A stretch of 64,000 bases of DNA, from positions 30,596 through 94,595 of the forward strand of contig UQVZ01000010.1 in the NCBI GenBank assembly GCA_900544675.1, in the 5' to 3' direction. Below the pieces are notes generated by a model, which ran no database searches, was not told the origin of the DNA, and saw nothing but the letters and a program-made list of their open reading frames with translations. This stretch comes from an uncultured Bacteroides sp. Its GTDB lineage: Bacteria > Bacteroidota > Bacteroidia > Bacteroidales > Bacteroidaceae. Shown one piece after another: positions 34,153 through 43,053 of the stretch (position 1 is the stretch's first letter; each line of letters begins with the position of its first letter). Position numbers and translations under genes: made by a program.

Positions 34153-35046
34153 ATGGCATCACTGAAAGAAGTAAAAGGAAGAATCAACTCCATCAACGGG
34201 ACGCTGAAAATCACTTCGGCGATGAAGATGGTGGCATCTGCCAAGTTACACAAGGCACAAGCCGACATCGAAAACATGCTTCCTTACGAACGAAGACTGC
34301 ACCACATGCTGACCAATTTCTTGGGCGCAGGGCTGAGCGTGGAGTCGCCTTTCATTGTGAAACGTGATGTGAGGAAGATTGCTATTGTCGTATTTGCGTC
34401 GAACAGTAGTTTGTGCGGTGGGTTCAATGCGAATGTAATCCGTCATTTGCAGGAATTGGTTGCTACGTACACCCAGTCTGTGGGGAAAGATAACATCTTG
34501 ATTTATCCGGTAGGACGCAAGGTGGCTGATGCCGTAAAGAAGATGGGATTTACTCCCATGGGCGACTATCAGCACATGAGCGGAAAGCCGAATTACAAGG
34601 AAGCATCCGATTTGGCATCCGAGTTAATCAGCCGTTATCTATCCGATGAAGTGCAGGAAGTCATTTTGTTGTACAATCATTTCAAGTCTTCGTCTTCTCA
34701 GGTCTTGACGAAAGAGGCTTACCTGCCTCTCGATTTGTCTGCCGGGCAGACGGCCGGCAATGCCGAAGAAGACAGCCGGAAGCCACAAATACTTCCCGAT
34801 TATATTATCGAACCGTCGGCAGAGCGGGTGATGCAGGAATTGTTGCCTAAAGTGCTTCGCCTGAAAATCTATACCGTATTGCTCGATTCGGCGGCAGCCG
34901 AACATGCAGCCCGTACGGTAGCGATGCAGATTGCGACAGACAATGCAAACGACCTGCTTCAGGATCTTACTTTACTCTACAACAAGAGCCGCCAGCAGGC
35001 TATTACCAACGAGTTGCTCGATATTGTGGGCGGCTCTATGGCTTGA
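34153..35046 (+). CDS. atpG: F1 ATP synthase subunit gamma
   Basis: A 297-residue central shaft. The N-terminal coiled-coil helix starts ASLKEVKGRINSINGTLKITSAMKMVA and the C-terminal helix ends LTLLYNKSRQQAITNELLDIVGGSMA, the most conserved part. It is the last gene of the operon and is followed by a strong terminator. Confidence 0.96.
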   Translation: MASLKEVKGRINSINGTLKITSAMKMVASAKLHKAQADIENMLPYERRLHHMLTNFLGAGLSVESPFIVKRDVRKIAIVVFASNSSLCGGFNANVIRHLQELVATYTQSVGKDNILIYPVGRKVADAVKKMGFTPMGDYQHMSGKPNYKEASDLASELISRYLSDEVQEVILLYNHFKSSSSQVLTKEAYLPLDLSAGQTAGNAEEDSRKPQILPDYIIEPSAERVMQELLPKVLRLKIYTVLLDSAAAEHAARTVAMQIATDNANDLLQDLTLLYNKSRQQAITNELLDIVGGSMA

Positions 35047-35066
35047 TTGTAAAACTTGTAAATTAT

Positions 35067-35113
35067 ACACAAAAAGAGGTTGTCTCATAAGGTGGGGCAA
35101 TCTCTTTTTGTGT
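35067..35113 (+). terminator. atp operon terminator
   Basis: A long stem between ACACAAAAAGAGGTTG (35067-35082) and CAATCTCTTTTTGTGT (35098-35113), with one G-U type pair and a 15-base loop. It lies 20 bases after the atpG stop. Confidence 0.82.
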
Positions 35114-35176
35114 ATTCAGTTGAACATGCATTTAATTATTTATTTCCGATTATATGTGTAGATAGAATCTTTTCAT

Positions 35177-35184
35177 TAGTTTTG
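35177..35184 (+). promoter_or_regulatory. -7 box (TAGTTTTG) for trkH
   Basis: TAGTTTTG matches TAnnTTTG and lies 25 bases before the ATG at 35209. It also argues against longer upstream starts for trkH. Confidence 0.5.
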
Positions 35185-35208
35185 TACGGTCATAACATAA
35201 AAATAGAA

Positions 35209-36714
35209 ATGGAAGATTCATTTGCTAAAAACGTATATGCAGGAAATAACCGGAAGAACAGCCTGATAAACCAGAAAATGATATGTCGTATCCTGGGACT
35301 CCTGCTATTTATCGAGGGCGTGATGCTGATGGTGTGTGCCGCCGTCTCGCTTTACTATCAGGAGAAAGATTACATTTACTTTGTCTACTCTACGCTGATT
35401 ACGGCAGGAGCAGGAGGCGTGCTGGTGTTTTTGGGGCGGAAAGCTGAGAACAGGCTGACCCGGCGCGACGGGTATTGCATTGTGGCGTTTACGTGGATTC
35501 TGTTTTCGGTATTCGGAATGCTGCCTTTTTATATCAGCGGAGCCATTCCTTCCATTCCTGATGCCTTTTTCGAGATTGTATCCGGATTCACCACGACGGG
35601 TGCCACGATACTCGACAACATCGAGTCGCTTTCGCACGGCATCTTGTTCTGGCGCAGTTTCTCGCATTGGATAGGTGGTTTGGGAATCGTGTTCTTCACC
35701 ATCGCCGTATTGCCCATCTTCGGCGTGGGAAACCAGGTGTTGTTTTCGGCGGAAGCCACGGGCGTGACTCACGACAAGATTCACCCGAAGGTAAGTGTCA
35801 TGGCCAAATGGTTATGGACTGTCTATCTGATTCTGACCGTATCGGAGACCTTGTTGCTGGTATGGGGCGGTATGGGCTGGTTCGATGCCGTCTGTCATGC
35901 GTTCTCTACGACGGCCACGGGAGGCTTTTCCACCAAACAGTCGAGCGTGGCGTATTGGAATTCGCCTTTTATCGAGTATGTCATCGCTATCTTCATGATG
36001 CTTTCCGCGCTCAATTTCTCGTTGTACTTCATGTGTCTGAAGGGAAAGTTCCGCCATTTGTGGAAGGACGATGAAGTAAGAGGCTTTTTTATTTCAGTGT
36101 TTACCGTGACGCTGATTATTACTATCGCGCTGGTGTTGCATAACCATTACGATGTGGAGAAAGCTTTCCGCAAAGCCCTGTTCCAGGTGGTCACGGTGCA
36201 TAGCTCTACCGGCTTTACCACCGACGATTATAATTTCTGGCCTCCGTTCACGTGGTTACTGATTGTGTACGCCACGGTGGTGGGAGGCTGTACCGGTTCT
36301 ACCAGCGGAGGCATCAAGGTGATGCGTCTGCTCATTTTGTTGCGCAATGCCAGGAACGAGATGGCGCGCCTTATCCATCCGCGTGCCGTATTTCCCGTGA
36401 AGGTAAACCGCCAGACGGTCAGCCCGATTACCATTTCTGCGGTCACGACTTTTACATTGTTGTTCCTGATTTGTGGTTTTGTAGGCTGGATAGTCCTGAT
36501 GATGATGGGTGTGGAGCTGGGAGACGCGTTTGGTGTGGTTTATTCCAGCATGGGTAATGCCGGTGTGGGATTGGGCCATTACGGTCCCGCATTCTCGTGG
36601 AGCGGACTTCCTGACGGGGCGAAATGGGTCTTGTCGTTCCTGATGTTGCTGGGACGTCTGGAACTGTATGCCATCCTGCTGATGTTTGTACCCAGCTTCT
36701 GGCACAACCGTTAA
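35209..36714 (+). CDS. TrkH-type potassium uptake protein
   Basis: A 501-residue membrane protein built of four membrane-pore-membrane units. The selectivity-filter glycines are visible in the four P-loops: FTTTGATIL, STTATGGFSTK, HSSTGFTTDDY and SSMGNAGVGLG. It is the translocating subunit of a Trk/Ktr potassium importer; the cytoplasmic NAD-binding partner TrkA is not next to it. The ATG at 35209 (MEDSF) follows a -7 box by 25 bases, and an upstream ATG would lie before that promoter. It is followed by a two-component system on the same strand. Confidence 0.93.
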   Translation: MEDSFAKNVYAGNNRKNSLINQKMICRILGLLLFIEGVMLMVCAAVSLYYQEKDYIYFVYSTLITAGAGGVLVFLGRKAENRLTRRDGYCIVAFTWILFSVFGMLPFYISGAIPSIPDAFFEIVSGFTTTGATILDNIESLSHGILFWRSFSHWIGGLGIVFFTIAVLPIFGVGNQVLFSAEATGVTHDKIHPKVSVMAKWLWTVYLILTVSETLLLVWGGMGWFDAVCHAFSTTATGGFSTKQSSVAYWNSPFIEYVIAIFMMLSALNFSLYFMCLKGKFRHLWKDDEVRGFFISVFTVTLIITIALVLHNHYDVEKAFRKALFQVVTVHSSTGFTTDDYNFWPPFTWLLIVYATVVGGCTGSTSGGIKVMRLLILLRNARNEMARLIHPRAVFPVKVNRQTVSPITISAVTTFTLLFLICGFVGWIVLMMMGVELGDAFGVVYSSMGNAGVGLGHYGPAFSWSGLPDGAKWVLSFLMLLGRLELYAILLMFVPSFWHNR

Positions 36715-36783
36715 GGGGGCGCATGCTTGCCGGATGTTGTCTGTTTCCGATTCGTATGTAATATATATATAATAGGTGTCCTT

Positions 36784-37461
36784 ATGAAGATATTGATAGT
36801 AGAAGACGACAAAGACTTGCGGGAGATAACCACCCGTTCATTGGAAAAGGAACGGTATGTGGTGTCGCAGGCTCCCGATTATCGTACCGCATTGCAAAAG
36901 GTGGAGGACTATGATTACGACTGCATCTTGCTGGATATCATGTTGCCCGACGGAAATGGGCTGGACTTGCTGAAAGAACTTCAGGCATTGGGCAAGCGCA
37001 CGAATGTCATCATCCTCTCGGCAAAAGACTCGCTGGAGGACAAGGTGGCTGGTCTCGACCTAGGTGCCGACGATTATCTGCCCAAGCCTTTCCATCTGGC
37101 AGAGTTGCATGCTCGCTTGAAAAGCCTTTTCCGGCGCAGCCAGCGTGAAGGCGAGCATAAGCTTCAGGTAGGGAATATCGAGTTGTTCCCCGACCAGTTC
37201 CGTGTGCAAGTAGGGGGCAATCCGGTAGAGCTGAACCGGAAAGAATACGACATCCTGTATTATTTCATGTCGCGTCCGGGCAGGCTGGTCAATAAGAATA
37301 CGCTTGCCGAATCGGTATGGGGCGACCATATCGACCAGGTGGACAATTTCGATTTCATCTATGCCCAGATAAAGAATCTCCGCAAACGGCTAAAAGATGC
37401 GGGAGCTACTCCCGAGCTGAAGTCGGTATATGGGTTCGGCTATAAATTTGTGGTGGAATGA
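36784..37461 (+). CDS. OmpR-family response regulator
   Basis: A 225-residue two-domain regulator. In the receiver domain (1-118) the phospho-acceptor is Asp51 (DCILLDIMLPDG), with acidic pair EDD at 7-9 and the conserved lysine in DYLPKPFH. The winged-helix DNA-binding domain (about 128-225) ends in LRKRLKDAGATPELKSVYGFGYKF. The ATG at 36784 (MKILIVEDD) is chosen; upstream residues have no domain support. The next gene, its sensor kinase, overlaps by four bases. The pair resembles RprXY-type systems of Bacteroides, but identity is not certain. Confidence 0.93.
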   Translation: MKILIVEDDKDLREITTRSLEKERYVVSQAPDYRTALQKVEDYDYDCILLDIMLPDGNGLDLLKELQALGKRTNVIILSAKDSLEDKVAGLDLGADDYLPKPFHLAELHARLKSLFRRSQREGEHKLQVGNIELFPDQFRVQVGGNPVELNRKEYDILYYFMSRPGRLVNKNTLAESVWGDHIDQVDNFDFIYAQIKNLRKRLKDAGATPELKSVYGFGYKFVVE

Positions 37462-38753
37462 AACTGTTTCATTTAGTCTTGTGGCGCTTGTCGCTGGCAT
37501 TGATAGTGGTGTTGGGCGTATGGGCGGGGCTTTTCTATATGGCGGTGATGGAAGAAGTGAATGATGAGGTGGATGATTCGCTGGAAGATTACTCCGAACA
37601 GCTTATCATCCGTGCCTTGCAAGGCGAGGAAATGCCGGTGGCAAGCAATGGCTCGAACAACCAGTATTACCTATACGAGGTAAGCAAGGAATATGCAGCT
37701 TCGTATCCGCAGATTTCGTATCGCGACGAGATGGTCTATATCACCGAGAAAAAGGAAGAAGAGCCGGCACGAGTGCTTATTACCATTTTCCGTGCTTCGG
37801 GTGACCGCTATATGGAACTGGTGGTCTATACGCCTACCATCGAGAAGATGGATTTGAAACGCGCCATTACGGGATGGATTGTCTTTCTGTATGTCTTGCT
37901 CTTGCTGGTTATCCTGCTGATTACCGCCTGGGTTTACTATCGGAACATGAAACCGCTGTACCGACTGTTGAGATGGCTGGACCGTTATCGGCTGGGACAT
38001 CCCAATGAACCCTTGGATAACCCGACAAGCATTACGGAGTTTGCCCGGCTGAACGAGGCCGCGACGGACTTTGCCGGACGCAATGAGAAGCTTTTCGATC
38101 AGCAGAAGCAATTCATCGGGAACGCTTCGCACGAGATGCAGACTCCGCTTGCCATCTGCCGGAACCGTATCGAGATGCTGATGGAGGACGAGGCCCTCTC
38201 CGAGCGCCAGTTGGAAGAACTGGCTAAGACCCACCGCACACTTGAAAACCTGACCCGCATGAACCGTTCGTTGCTGCTCTTGTGCAAGATAGAGAACGGG
38301 CAGTATATGGACAAGCATCCGGTATGCTTGAACGAAGTGCTGAAACATTATGTAGAAGACTATCAGGAGGTGTACGCTTATCGGCATATCCGTATGGAGA
38401 TGCATCTGGACACTTCTTTTTGTGTGGAAATGAACGAGTCGCTGGCATCTATCTTGATAACGAACCTGCTGAAGAATGCCTATGTGCACAATGTGGATGA
38501 CGGACTTATCCGCATAGAGACCGACGGGCAGGCTTTCCGGATTTACAATACCGGGAAAGAGCCGCTGGACGGAACCCGCATTTTCGAACGCTTCTATCAG
38601 GGGACCAAGAAAGAAGGGTCTACCGGCTTGGGACTGGCATTGGTCGACACGATTTGCAAGACAAGCCAGCTCGGTATCCGGTATTTTTATGAAAACGGGC
38701 TACATTGTTTTGAGATTTCAAAATCTTTTCAGATTCCTTCCTCATCTTTGTAG
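37458..38753 (+). CDS. sensor histidine kinase
   Basis: A 431-residue kinase with two membrane helices (about 10-31 and 139-160) around a periplasmic sensor of about 105 residues. A HAMP-like segment is followed by the phospho-accepting His225 in GNASHEMQTPLAICRNR. The HATPase domain carries the N-box LITNLLKNAYVHN and the glycine box GSTGLGLALVD; the D-box region is short and reads IYNTGKEPLDG. It overlaps the response regulator by four bases and is its probable partner. Confidence 0.93.
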   Translation: MKLFHLVLWRLSLALIVVLGVWAGLFYMAVMEEVNDEVDDSLEDYSEQLIIRALQGEEMPVASNGSNNQYYLYEVSKEYAASYPQISYRDEMVYITEKKEEEPARVLITIFRASGDRYMELVVYTPTIEKMDLKRAITGWIVFLYVLLLLVILLITAWVYYRNMKPLYRLLRWLDRYRLGHPNEPLDNPTSITEFARLNEAATDFAGRNEKLFDQQKQFIGNASHEMQTPLAICRNRIEMLMEDEALSERQLEELAKTHRTLENLTRMNRSLLLLCKIENGQYMDKHPVCLNEVLKHYVEDYQEVYAYRHIRMEMHLDTSFCVEMNESLASILITNLLKNAYVHNVDDGLIRIETDGQAFRIYNTGKEPLDGTRIFERFYQGTKKEGSTGLGLALVDTICKTSQLGIRYFYENGLHCFEISKSFQIPSSSL

Positions 38754-38799
38754 TGGAATCAGACAACAAATGTTTTTTAATTTTTAAAAGTGTATAGCT

Positions 38800-39237
38800 A
38801 TGAAGAAGTGGATTTTATTATTGGTGTGTGCGTTGAGTATTCAGGTAGTAGCTTTGGCAGATAATGACAAACCTATCCAGATAGGTCAGTTGCCTACAAA
38901 GGCGCAGACTTTTATCACGACGTATTTCAAGAACCATAAGGTGGCATTGGCGAAGATGGAGTCGGGATTGTTCTATAAGTCGTATGATGTCATTTTCACC
39001 AATGGCGAGAAGCTGGAGTTTGACAAGTCGGGCGATTGGACGGAAATCCAATGCAAGATGTCCGAAGTGCCGGCACAGGCAGTGCCTGCCGAAATCCGCA
39101 CGTATGTGTCAAACAATTATCCTGATGTGAAAATCTTGCAGATTGAGCGTGACGGAAAAGAGTATGACGTGAAACTCTCCAACCGTTGGGAAATCACGTT
39201 CAACAATAAATTCCAGGTGATTGACATCGATGATTGA
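38800..39237 (+). CDS. periplasmic PepSY-like (DUF2874-type) protein
   Basis: A 145-residue protein with a signal peptide (about 1-20, cleavage near ALA-DND). The mature part has two similar units, about 27-85 and 92-145, each with a helix (LPTKAQTFITTYFKNHKV and VPAEIRTYVSNNYPDVKI) followed by paired strands (YDVIFTNGEKLEFDKSGDW and YDVKLSNRWEITFNNKFQV). This is the PepSY-like double-repeat pattern of the putative beta-lactamase-inhibitor-like family. It follows a sensor kinase, so it may be a target or periplasmic input of that system. A near-consensus -7 box (CATCTTTG) lies at 38743-38750. Confidence 0.82.
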   Translation: MKKWILLLVCALSIQVVALADNDKPIQIGQLPTKAQTFITTYFKNHKVALAKMESGLFYKSYDVIFTNGEKLEFDKSGDWTEIQCKMSEVPAQAVPAEIRTYVSNNYPDVKILQIERDGKEYDVKLSNRWEITFNNKFQVIDIDD

Positions 39238-39258
39238 TGTCCTATATTGGGAAGAGAT

Positions 39259-39316
39259 AAAAAAAGACAGGGGTACCGGTGCTTGTAAGGCATATCCGGT
39301 GTCCCTGTCCTTTTTT
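39259..39316. terminator. bidirectional terminator between the PepSY-like gene and rho
   Basis: Inverted repeat with outer arms AAAAAAGACAGGG and CCCTGTCCTTTTTT and inner arms ACCGG/CCGGT. A/T tracts lie on both sides. The rho gene therefore appears to end at a factor-independent terminator. Confidence 0.82.
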
Positions 39317-39324
39317 ATAGATGC

Positions 39325-41289
39325 TTATGAGTTCATGCTCATCAGGAACTCGTCGTTGTCTTTGGTCTTTTCCAAATGGTCTTTCACCGAGTTCATGGCT
39401 TCTATCGGGTTCATGTCTGCCAAGAACTTACGCAGAATCCACATACGGTCCAGTGTAGTCTTGTCAAGCAACAGGTCGTCGCGGCGTGTGCTGGAAGCGG
39501 TCAGGTTTACGGCTGGGAAGATACGCTTGTTGCTCAGGTTGCGGTCGAGCTGGAGTTCCATGTTGCCGGTTCCCTTGAACTCTTCGAATATCACTTCGTC
39601 CATCTTCGAACCGGTATCAATCAAGGCAGTGGCGATAATGGTCAGCGAACCGCCTCCTTCGATATTACGGGCAGCACCGAAGAAACGTTTCGGCTTATGC
39701 AAGGCATTGGCGTCTACACCACCCGAAAGCACTTTACCCGATGCCGGTGAAACCGTGTTGTAAGCACGAGCCAGACGGGTGATAGAATCAAGGAAGATGA
39801 CCACATCGTGTCCGCACTCTACCATGCGTTTTGCCTTTTCCAATACGATGCCAGCAATCTTGACGTGACGTTCTGCCGGTTCGTCGAAGGTAGAGGCTAT
39901 CACTTCTGCATTGACGCTGCGCGACATGTCGGTCACTTCTTCGGGACGTTCGTCTATCAGCAGCATAATCATGTAAACTTCCGGATGGTTGGCAGCTATC
40001 GCGTTGGCAATGTCTTTCATCAGGATAGTTTTACCTGTCTTGGGTTGTGCTACAATCAATGCACGTTGGCCTTTGCCAATAGGGGCGAACAAGTCGACGA
40101 TGCGTACCGAGAGATTGTCGTTAGCTCCTGTGCAAAGCTTGAATTTCTCATCCGGGAAGAGCGGAGTCAAATGGTCGAAAGGCACACGGTCGCGTACCAG
40201 TTCGGGAGGAAGGCCGTTGATTTTCGAAACCTTTACCAAGGGGAAATATTTCTCGCCTTCTTTGGGAGGGCGGATTGTTCCGTCTACCACGTCGCCGGTT
40301 TTCAGACCGAACAGTTTGATTTGGGATTGCGAAACATAAATGTCATCGGGTGAAGACAGGTAATTGTAATCGGAAGAACGGAGGAAACCGTAACCGTCGG
40401 GCATGATTTCCAATACACCCGAACCTTTCAGTATATCGTCGAACTCGTATGGTTTTTCCGTAGGTTTGGCTGGAAGGGGTTCTGCTGTGTTTGCAGTGGT
40501 TGCAGGCAGATTTTCTGTTGTAGCCTGGACGGGCTGGTTGGTGTTGTTAGGACGTCCGTTGGCTTGTCGGTTATTGTTATTGCGGCGTTGCTGGAAGCGG
40601 TTGTTTGCCTGTTTGTTTTCTTTGTCGGCAGCGGCAGGCTGTTCCATCTTGGTTGCTTCAAATTTGCCGAGCAGTTCGGTAGGCAGTTCGATATGGTCGG
40701 AAGGAAGGTCTTCGATAGCAATGAAATCATCGTTGCTGGTCATGTCCAAAGTTGGAAGCTCCGCTTCATTTTCAATGGCAGGAGCTTGTTCGGCTGTCAG
40801 TTGAGCCATTTCGTTTTCGTGGGCTTGCATTTGTTCTCTTGCTAAAGTCGATTTGTTTTTGCTTCCGGGTTTTCTTCCGCGTTTGGCTTTAGGTTTTTCT
40901 TCTACAACCGGTTCTGCAGTAGTTTCCGGCGTTTCAACGGTCGGGGTTGTCGTAGGAATGCTGTCCGTCTTGAATAAAGGAGCCGGTGCAGGAAGCGGAG
41001 GTGTGTTAGCTTCCAGTTTTTGTGCTTTGTCTTTGGTGGCGGTGTATACTTTGTCTCCTTCTTTTTTCACACTGATACGCGAACGCTTACGCGGTTGTCC
41101 GTCTTTTCGTTCTTCATTTGTTGTTTTGGCAGCAGCTTTTTTAGTAGCTCCTACAATAGCCTGTTCATCCAAAATGCGGTATACCAGTTCTTCCTTTCGT
41201 AGAGTGCTGGTCTTTTTTAATCCCAACTCTTTGGCAATCTCTTGCAATTCGGATAAATCCTTGTCATTTAATTGAATAATGTTATACAT
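39325..41289 (-). CDS. rho: transcription termination factor Rho with large low-complexity insertion
   Basis: A 654-residue hexameric RNA helicase that ends transcription; E. coli Rho is 419 residues. An N-terminal Rho-N helical domain (about 1-50, LSELQEIAKELGLKKTSTLRKEEL) is followed by about 230 residues of low-complexity sequence: basic KRGRKPGSKNK, acidic stretches, then Asn/Gln/Arg-rich FQQRRNNNNRQANGRPNNTN. The RNA-binding and ATPase core occupies about 285-654, with Walker A lysine K420 (AQPKTGKT), LIDERPEEVTDM and GGGSLTIIATALIDTGSKMD. Insertions of this kind occur in Bacteroidetes Rho and in B. thetaiotaomicron are reported to drive condensate formation. Confidence 0.95.
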   Translation of the reverse strand: MYNIIQLNDKDLSELQEIAKELGLKKTSTLRKEELVYRILDEQAIVGATKKAAAKTTNEERKDGQPRKRSRISVKKEGDKVYTATKDKAQKLEANTPPLPAPAPLFKTDSIPTTTPTVETPETTAEPVVEEKPKAKRGRKPGSKNKSTLAREQMQAHENEMAQLTAEQAPAIENEAELPTLDMTSNDDFIAIEDLPSDHIELPTELLGKFEATKMEQPAAADKENKQANNRFQQRRNNNNRQANGRPNNTNQPVQATTENLPATTANTAEPLPAKPTEKPYEFDDILKGSGVLEIMPDGYGFLRSSDYNYLSSPDDIYVSQSQIKLFGLKTGDVVDGTIRPPKEGEKYFPLVKVSKINGLPPELVRDRVPFDHLTPLFPDEKFKLCTGANDNLSVRIVDLFAPIGKGQRALIVAQPKTGKTILMKDIANAIAANHPEVYMIMLLIDERPEEVTDMSRSVNAEVIASTFDEPAERHVKIAGIVLEKAKRMVECGHDVVIFLDSITRLARAYNTVSPASGKVLSGGVDANALHKPKRFFGAARNIEGGGSLTIIATALIDTGSKMDEVIFEEFKGTGNMELQLDRNLSNKRIFPAVNLTASSTRRDDLLLDKTTLDRMWILRKFLADMNPIEAMNSVKDHLEKTKDNDEFLMSMNS

Positions 41290-41706
41290 AAGTATAGGTT
41301 GTAATGAATTGTGTAATACTTGTAAGCGTACATAGTTACGATGCAGGCATCCGTCAAGGGATGTGCGTCGGTATGCGTTACACTTGTCAATAATTACGGA
41401 TTTTAATGATTAGTTTTTGATTTTGTTTTGAAGTGAGTCTGCAAAAATATTTTTTGTTTATCTCACGCTTTGACATGACAAAAGTAGGCATTTTTTTCAA
41501 TATGCCCTATATTTTCGTTAATTTTTTTTTGATTATCTCCTTTTGATTGGTGGAAAAGTGCTAATTTAGCGGTGAATTTAGACAATGTTTTACGGGTGTC
41601 TATATAAAATGCAGATTTTTGCAGGAAATAAGGGAAAGATTGTCCGCTGATTCGTGTAAGATGCCCGTAAGCTTAAATTATTAACCTAAACAGATTAATT
41701 GAAACA
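41290..41706. promoter_or_regulatory. 417-base AT-rich divergent gap between rho and ridA
   Basis: On the minus strand a TATTTTTG at 41442-41449 matches TAnnTTTG and would give rho a 5' leader of about 145 bases; a second candidate, TACTTTTG, lies at 41479-41486. The leader contains a small hairpin (GGATG/CATCC arms around 41349-41362). Long rho leaders are often autoregulatory, but nothing here proves that. No gene is seen, and no clear -7 box was found for ridA. Confidence 0.4.
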
Positions 41707-42084
41707 ATGAAGAAAGTGATTTTTACAGAGAAAGCTCCTGCTGCCATTGGTCCTTATAGCCAGGCTATCGAAGCAAACGGAATGGTTTTTGTATCTGGTC
41801 AGTTGCCGGTTGACCCTGCTACAGGTGAATTTGCTCCCGGCGGTGTAGCTGAACAGACTACTCAGTCGTTTGAAAACATCAAGAGTATCTTGGCAGAAGC
41901 CGGTCTGACTACAGCCAATATTGTAAAGACTACGGTTTTCCTGTCGGATATGGCGCTGTTTGCCGAGATGAACGGCGTTTATGCCAAGTATTTCGAAGGT
42001 GATTTCCCGGCACGTTCGGCAGTAGCAGTAAAAGCCTTGCCTAAAGGAGCGTTGGTAGAAATCGAATGCATCGCCGTGCGATAA
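41707..42084 (+). CDS. RidA-family enamine/imine deaminase
   Basis: A 125-residue YjgF/YER057c/UK114 protein that hydrolyses reactive enamines or imines produced by PLP enzymes. Typical segments are APAAIGPYSQAIEANGMVFVSGQLPVDPATG, NIVKTTVFLSDMALFAEMN and the C-terminal FPARSAVAVKALPKGALVEIECIA, with the substrate-binding Arg in PARSA and the conserved Glu in EIECIA. Length is standard. Single gene. Confidence 0.94.
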   Translation: MKKVIFTEKAPAAIGPYSQAIEANGMVFVSGQLPVDPATGEFAPGGVAEQTTQSFENIKSILAEAGLTTANIVKTTVFLSDMALFAEMNGVYAKYFEGDFPARSAVAVKALPKGALVEIECIAVR

Positions 42085-42187
42085 GGCAGATTTTCCACAG
42101 GGGCTGATAAAAGTTTCTATCGGTCTCTGTGCTGATTTAAAGACTCGGATTGGCATGATTTCAATCCTCAAAAAAACACGATGACAC

Positions 42188-43033
42188 ATGGAGAAAAATA
42201 AAAGGATGTATATATCACCCGGTTCGTGGTTCTCGCTGGCATACCCGTCCGGCTGGCGGGAGTTTGAAGATACCGAAGAAAGCTTCTTGTTTTATAATCC
42301 CGATAAATGGACGGGCAATTTCCGTATTTCAGCCTATCGTGGGGACAACCGTGGATATGCCAAAGCGTGTATGGACGATGAATTGGCACATACACGGGGA
42401 GCCAGACTGGTACAGGTCGGTCCGTGGAAGTGCGTTTATCTTACAGAAAGCTTTCAGGAGAACGGAAGCTGGTACACGTCGCATTTCTGGATTACGGGGC
42501 AGGATGCCGTATCGGTAGAATGTTCGTTCACGGTAGCGAAAGGAGAAAGCATCAAGGTCGCTGAAGAAATCATTGCTTCACTTCGGGTAAAGCGGGCAGA
42601 TGAGAAACCGTGGAAGGCTGTAATTCCGGTGCGGGTACTCGAAATCAATTTCATTAATGAGTCATACGATTGGGCGGTGTCTGCCATCAAAAAGCAGTTG
42701 ACTAAAGACTTTACCGGAAGCAAAGCCGATGTGGAAAGTATCCAGAAAGTGATAGATAGCGGACGTTATAAGCCCGACCAGTATCAGGCATGGGAAAGTT
42801 TCGGCATTGCTTTTGGTACGATACTGGTCAACGAGATGGACGGAATGGACTGGGTGACGGTTATCGACGGAAAGCAAGAGTTTCCTGCCTTGCGTTTTGC
42901 CGATACGGAAGTGATGGTTTATCCCACCCGTTTGATAGGAGAGAAGATGAAGCGTGGAGAAGTGTGCAACCTGAAAGATGAATACGCGCGCATTCAGCAT
43001 GAAGTGGAAGCGACGCTGAATAAAGAAGGGTAG
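42188..43033 (+). CDS. DUF3805/DUF3806-like protein
   Basis: A 281-residue soluble protein without signal peptide. The N-terminal half (SPGSWFSLAYPSGWREFEDTEESFLFYN onwards, to about 140) resembles DUF3805. The C-terminal half (WAVSAIKKQLTKDF, then YQAWESFGIAFGTILVNEMDGMDWVTVIDG, to about 270) resembles DUF3806. No catalytic motif is evident. It precedes the ABC-F gene by 20 bases and is probably co-transcribed with it. Family naming is from memory of the pattern. Confidence 0.7.
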   Translation: MEKNKRMYISPGSWFSLAYPSGWREFEDTEESFLFYNPDKWTGNFRISAYRGDNRGYAKACMDDELAHTRGARLVQVGPWKCVYLTESFQENGSWYTSHFWITGQDAVSVECSFTVAKGESIKVAEEIIASLRVKRADEKPWKAVIPVRVLEINFINESYDWAVSAIKKQLTKDFTGSKADVESIQKVIDSGRYKPDQYQAWESFGIAFGTILVNEMDGMDWVTVIDGKQEFPALRFADTEVMVYPTRLIGEKMKRGEVCNLKDEYARIQHEVEATLNKEG

Positions 43034-43053
43034 CCGGTTTTCAAATTGAATGT

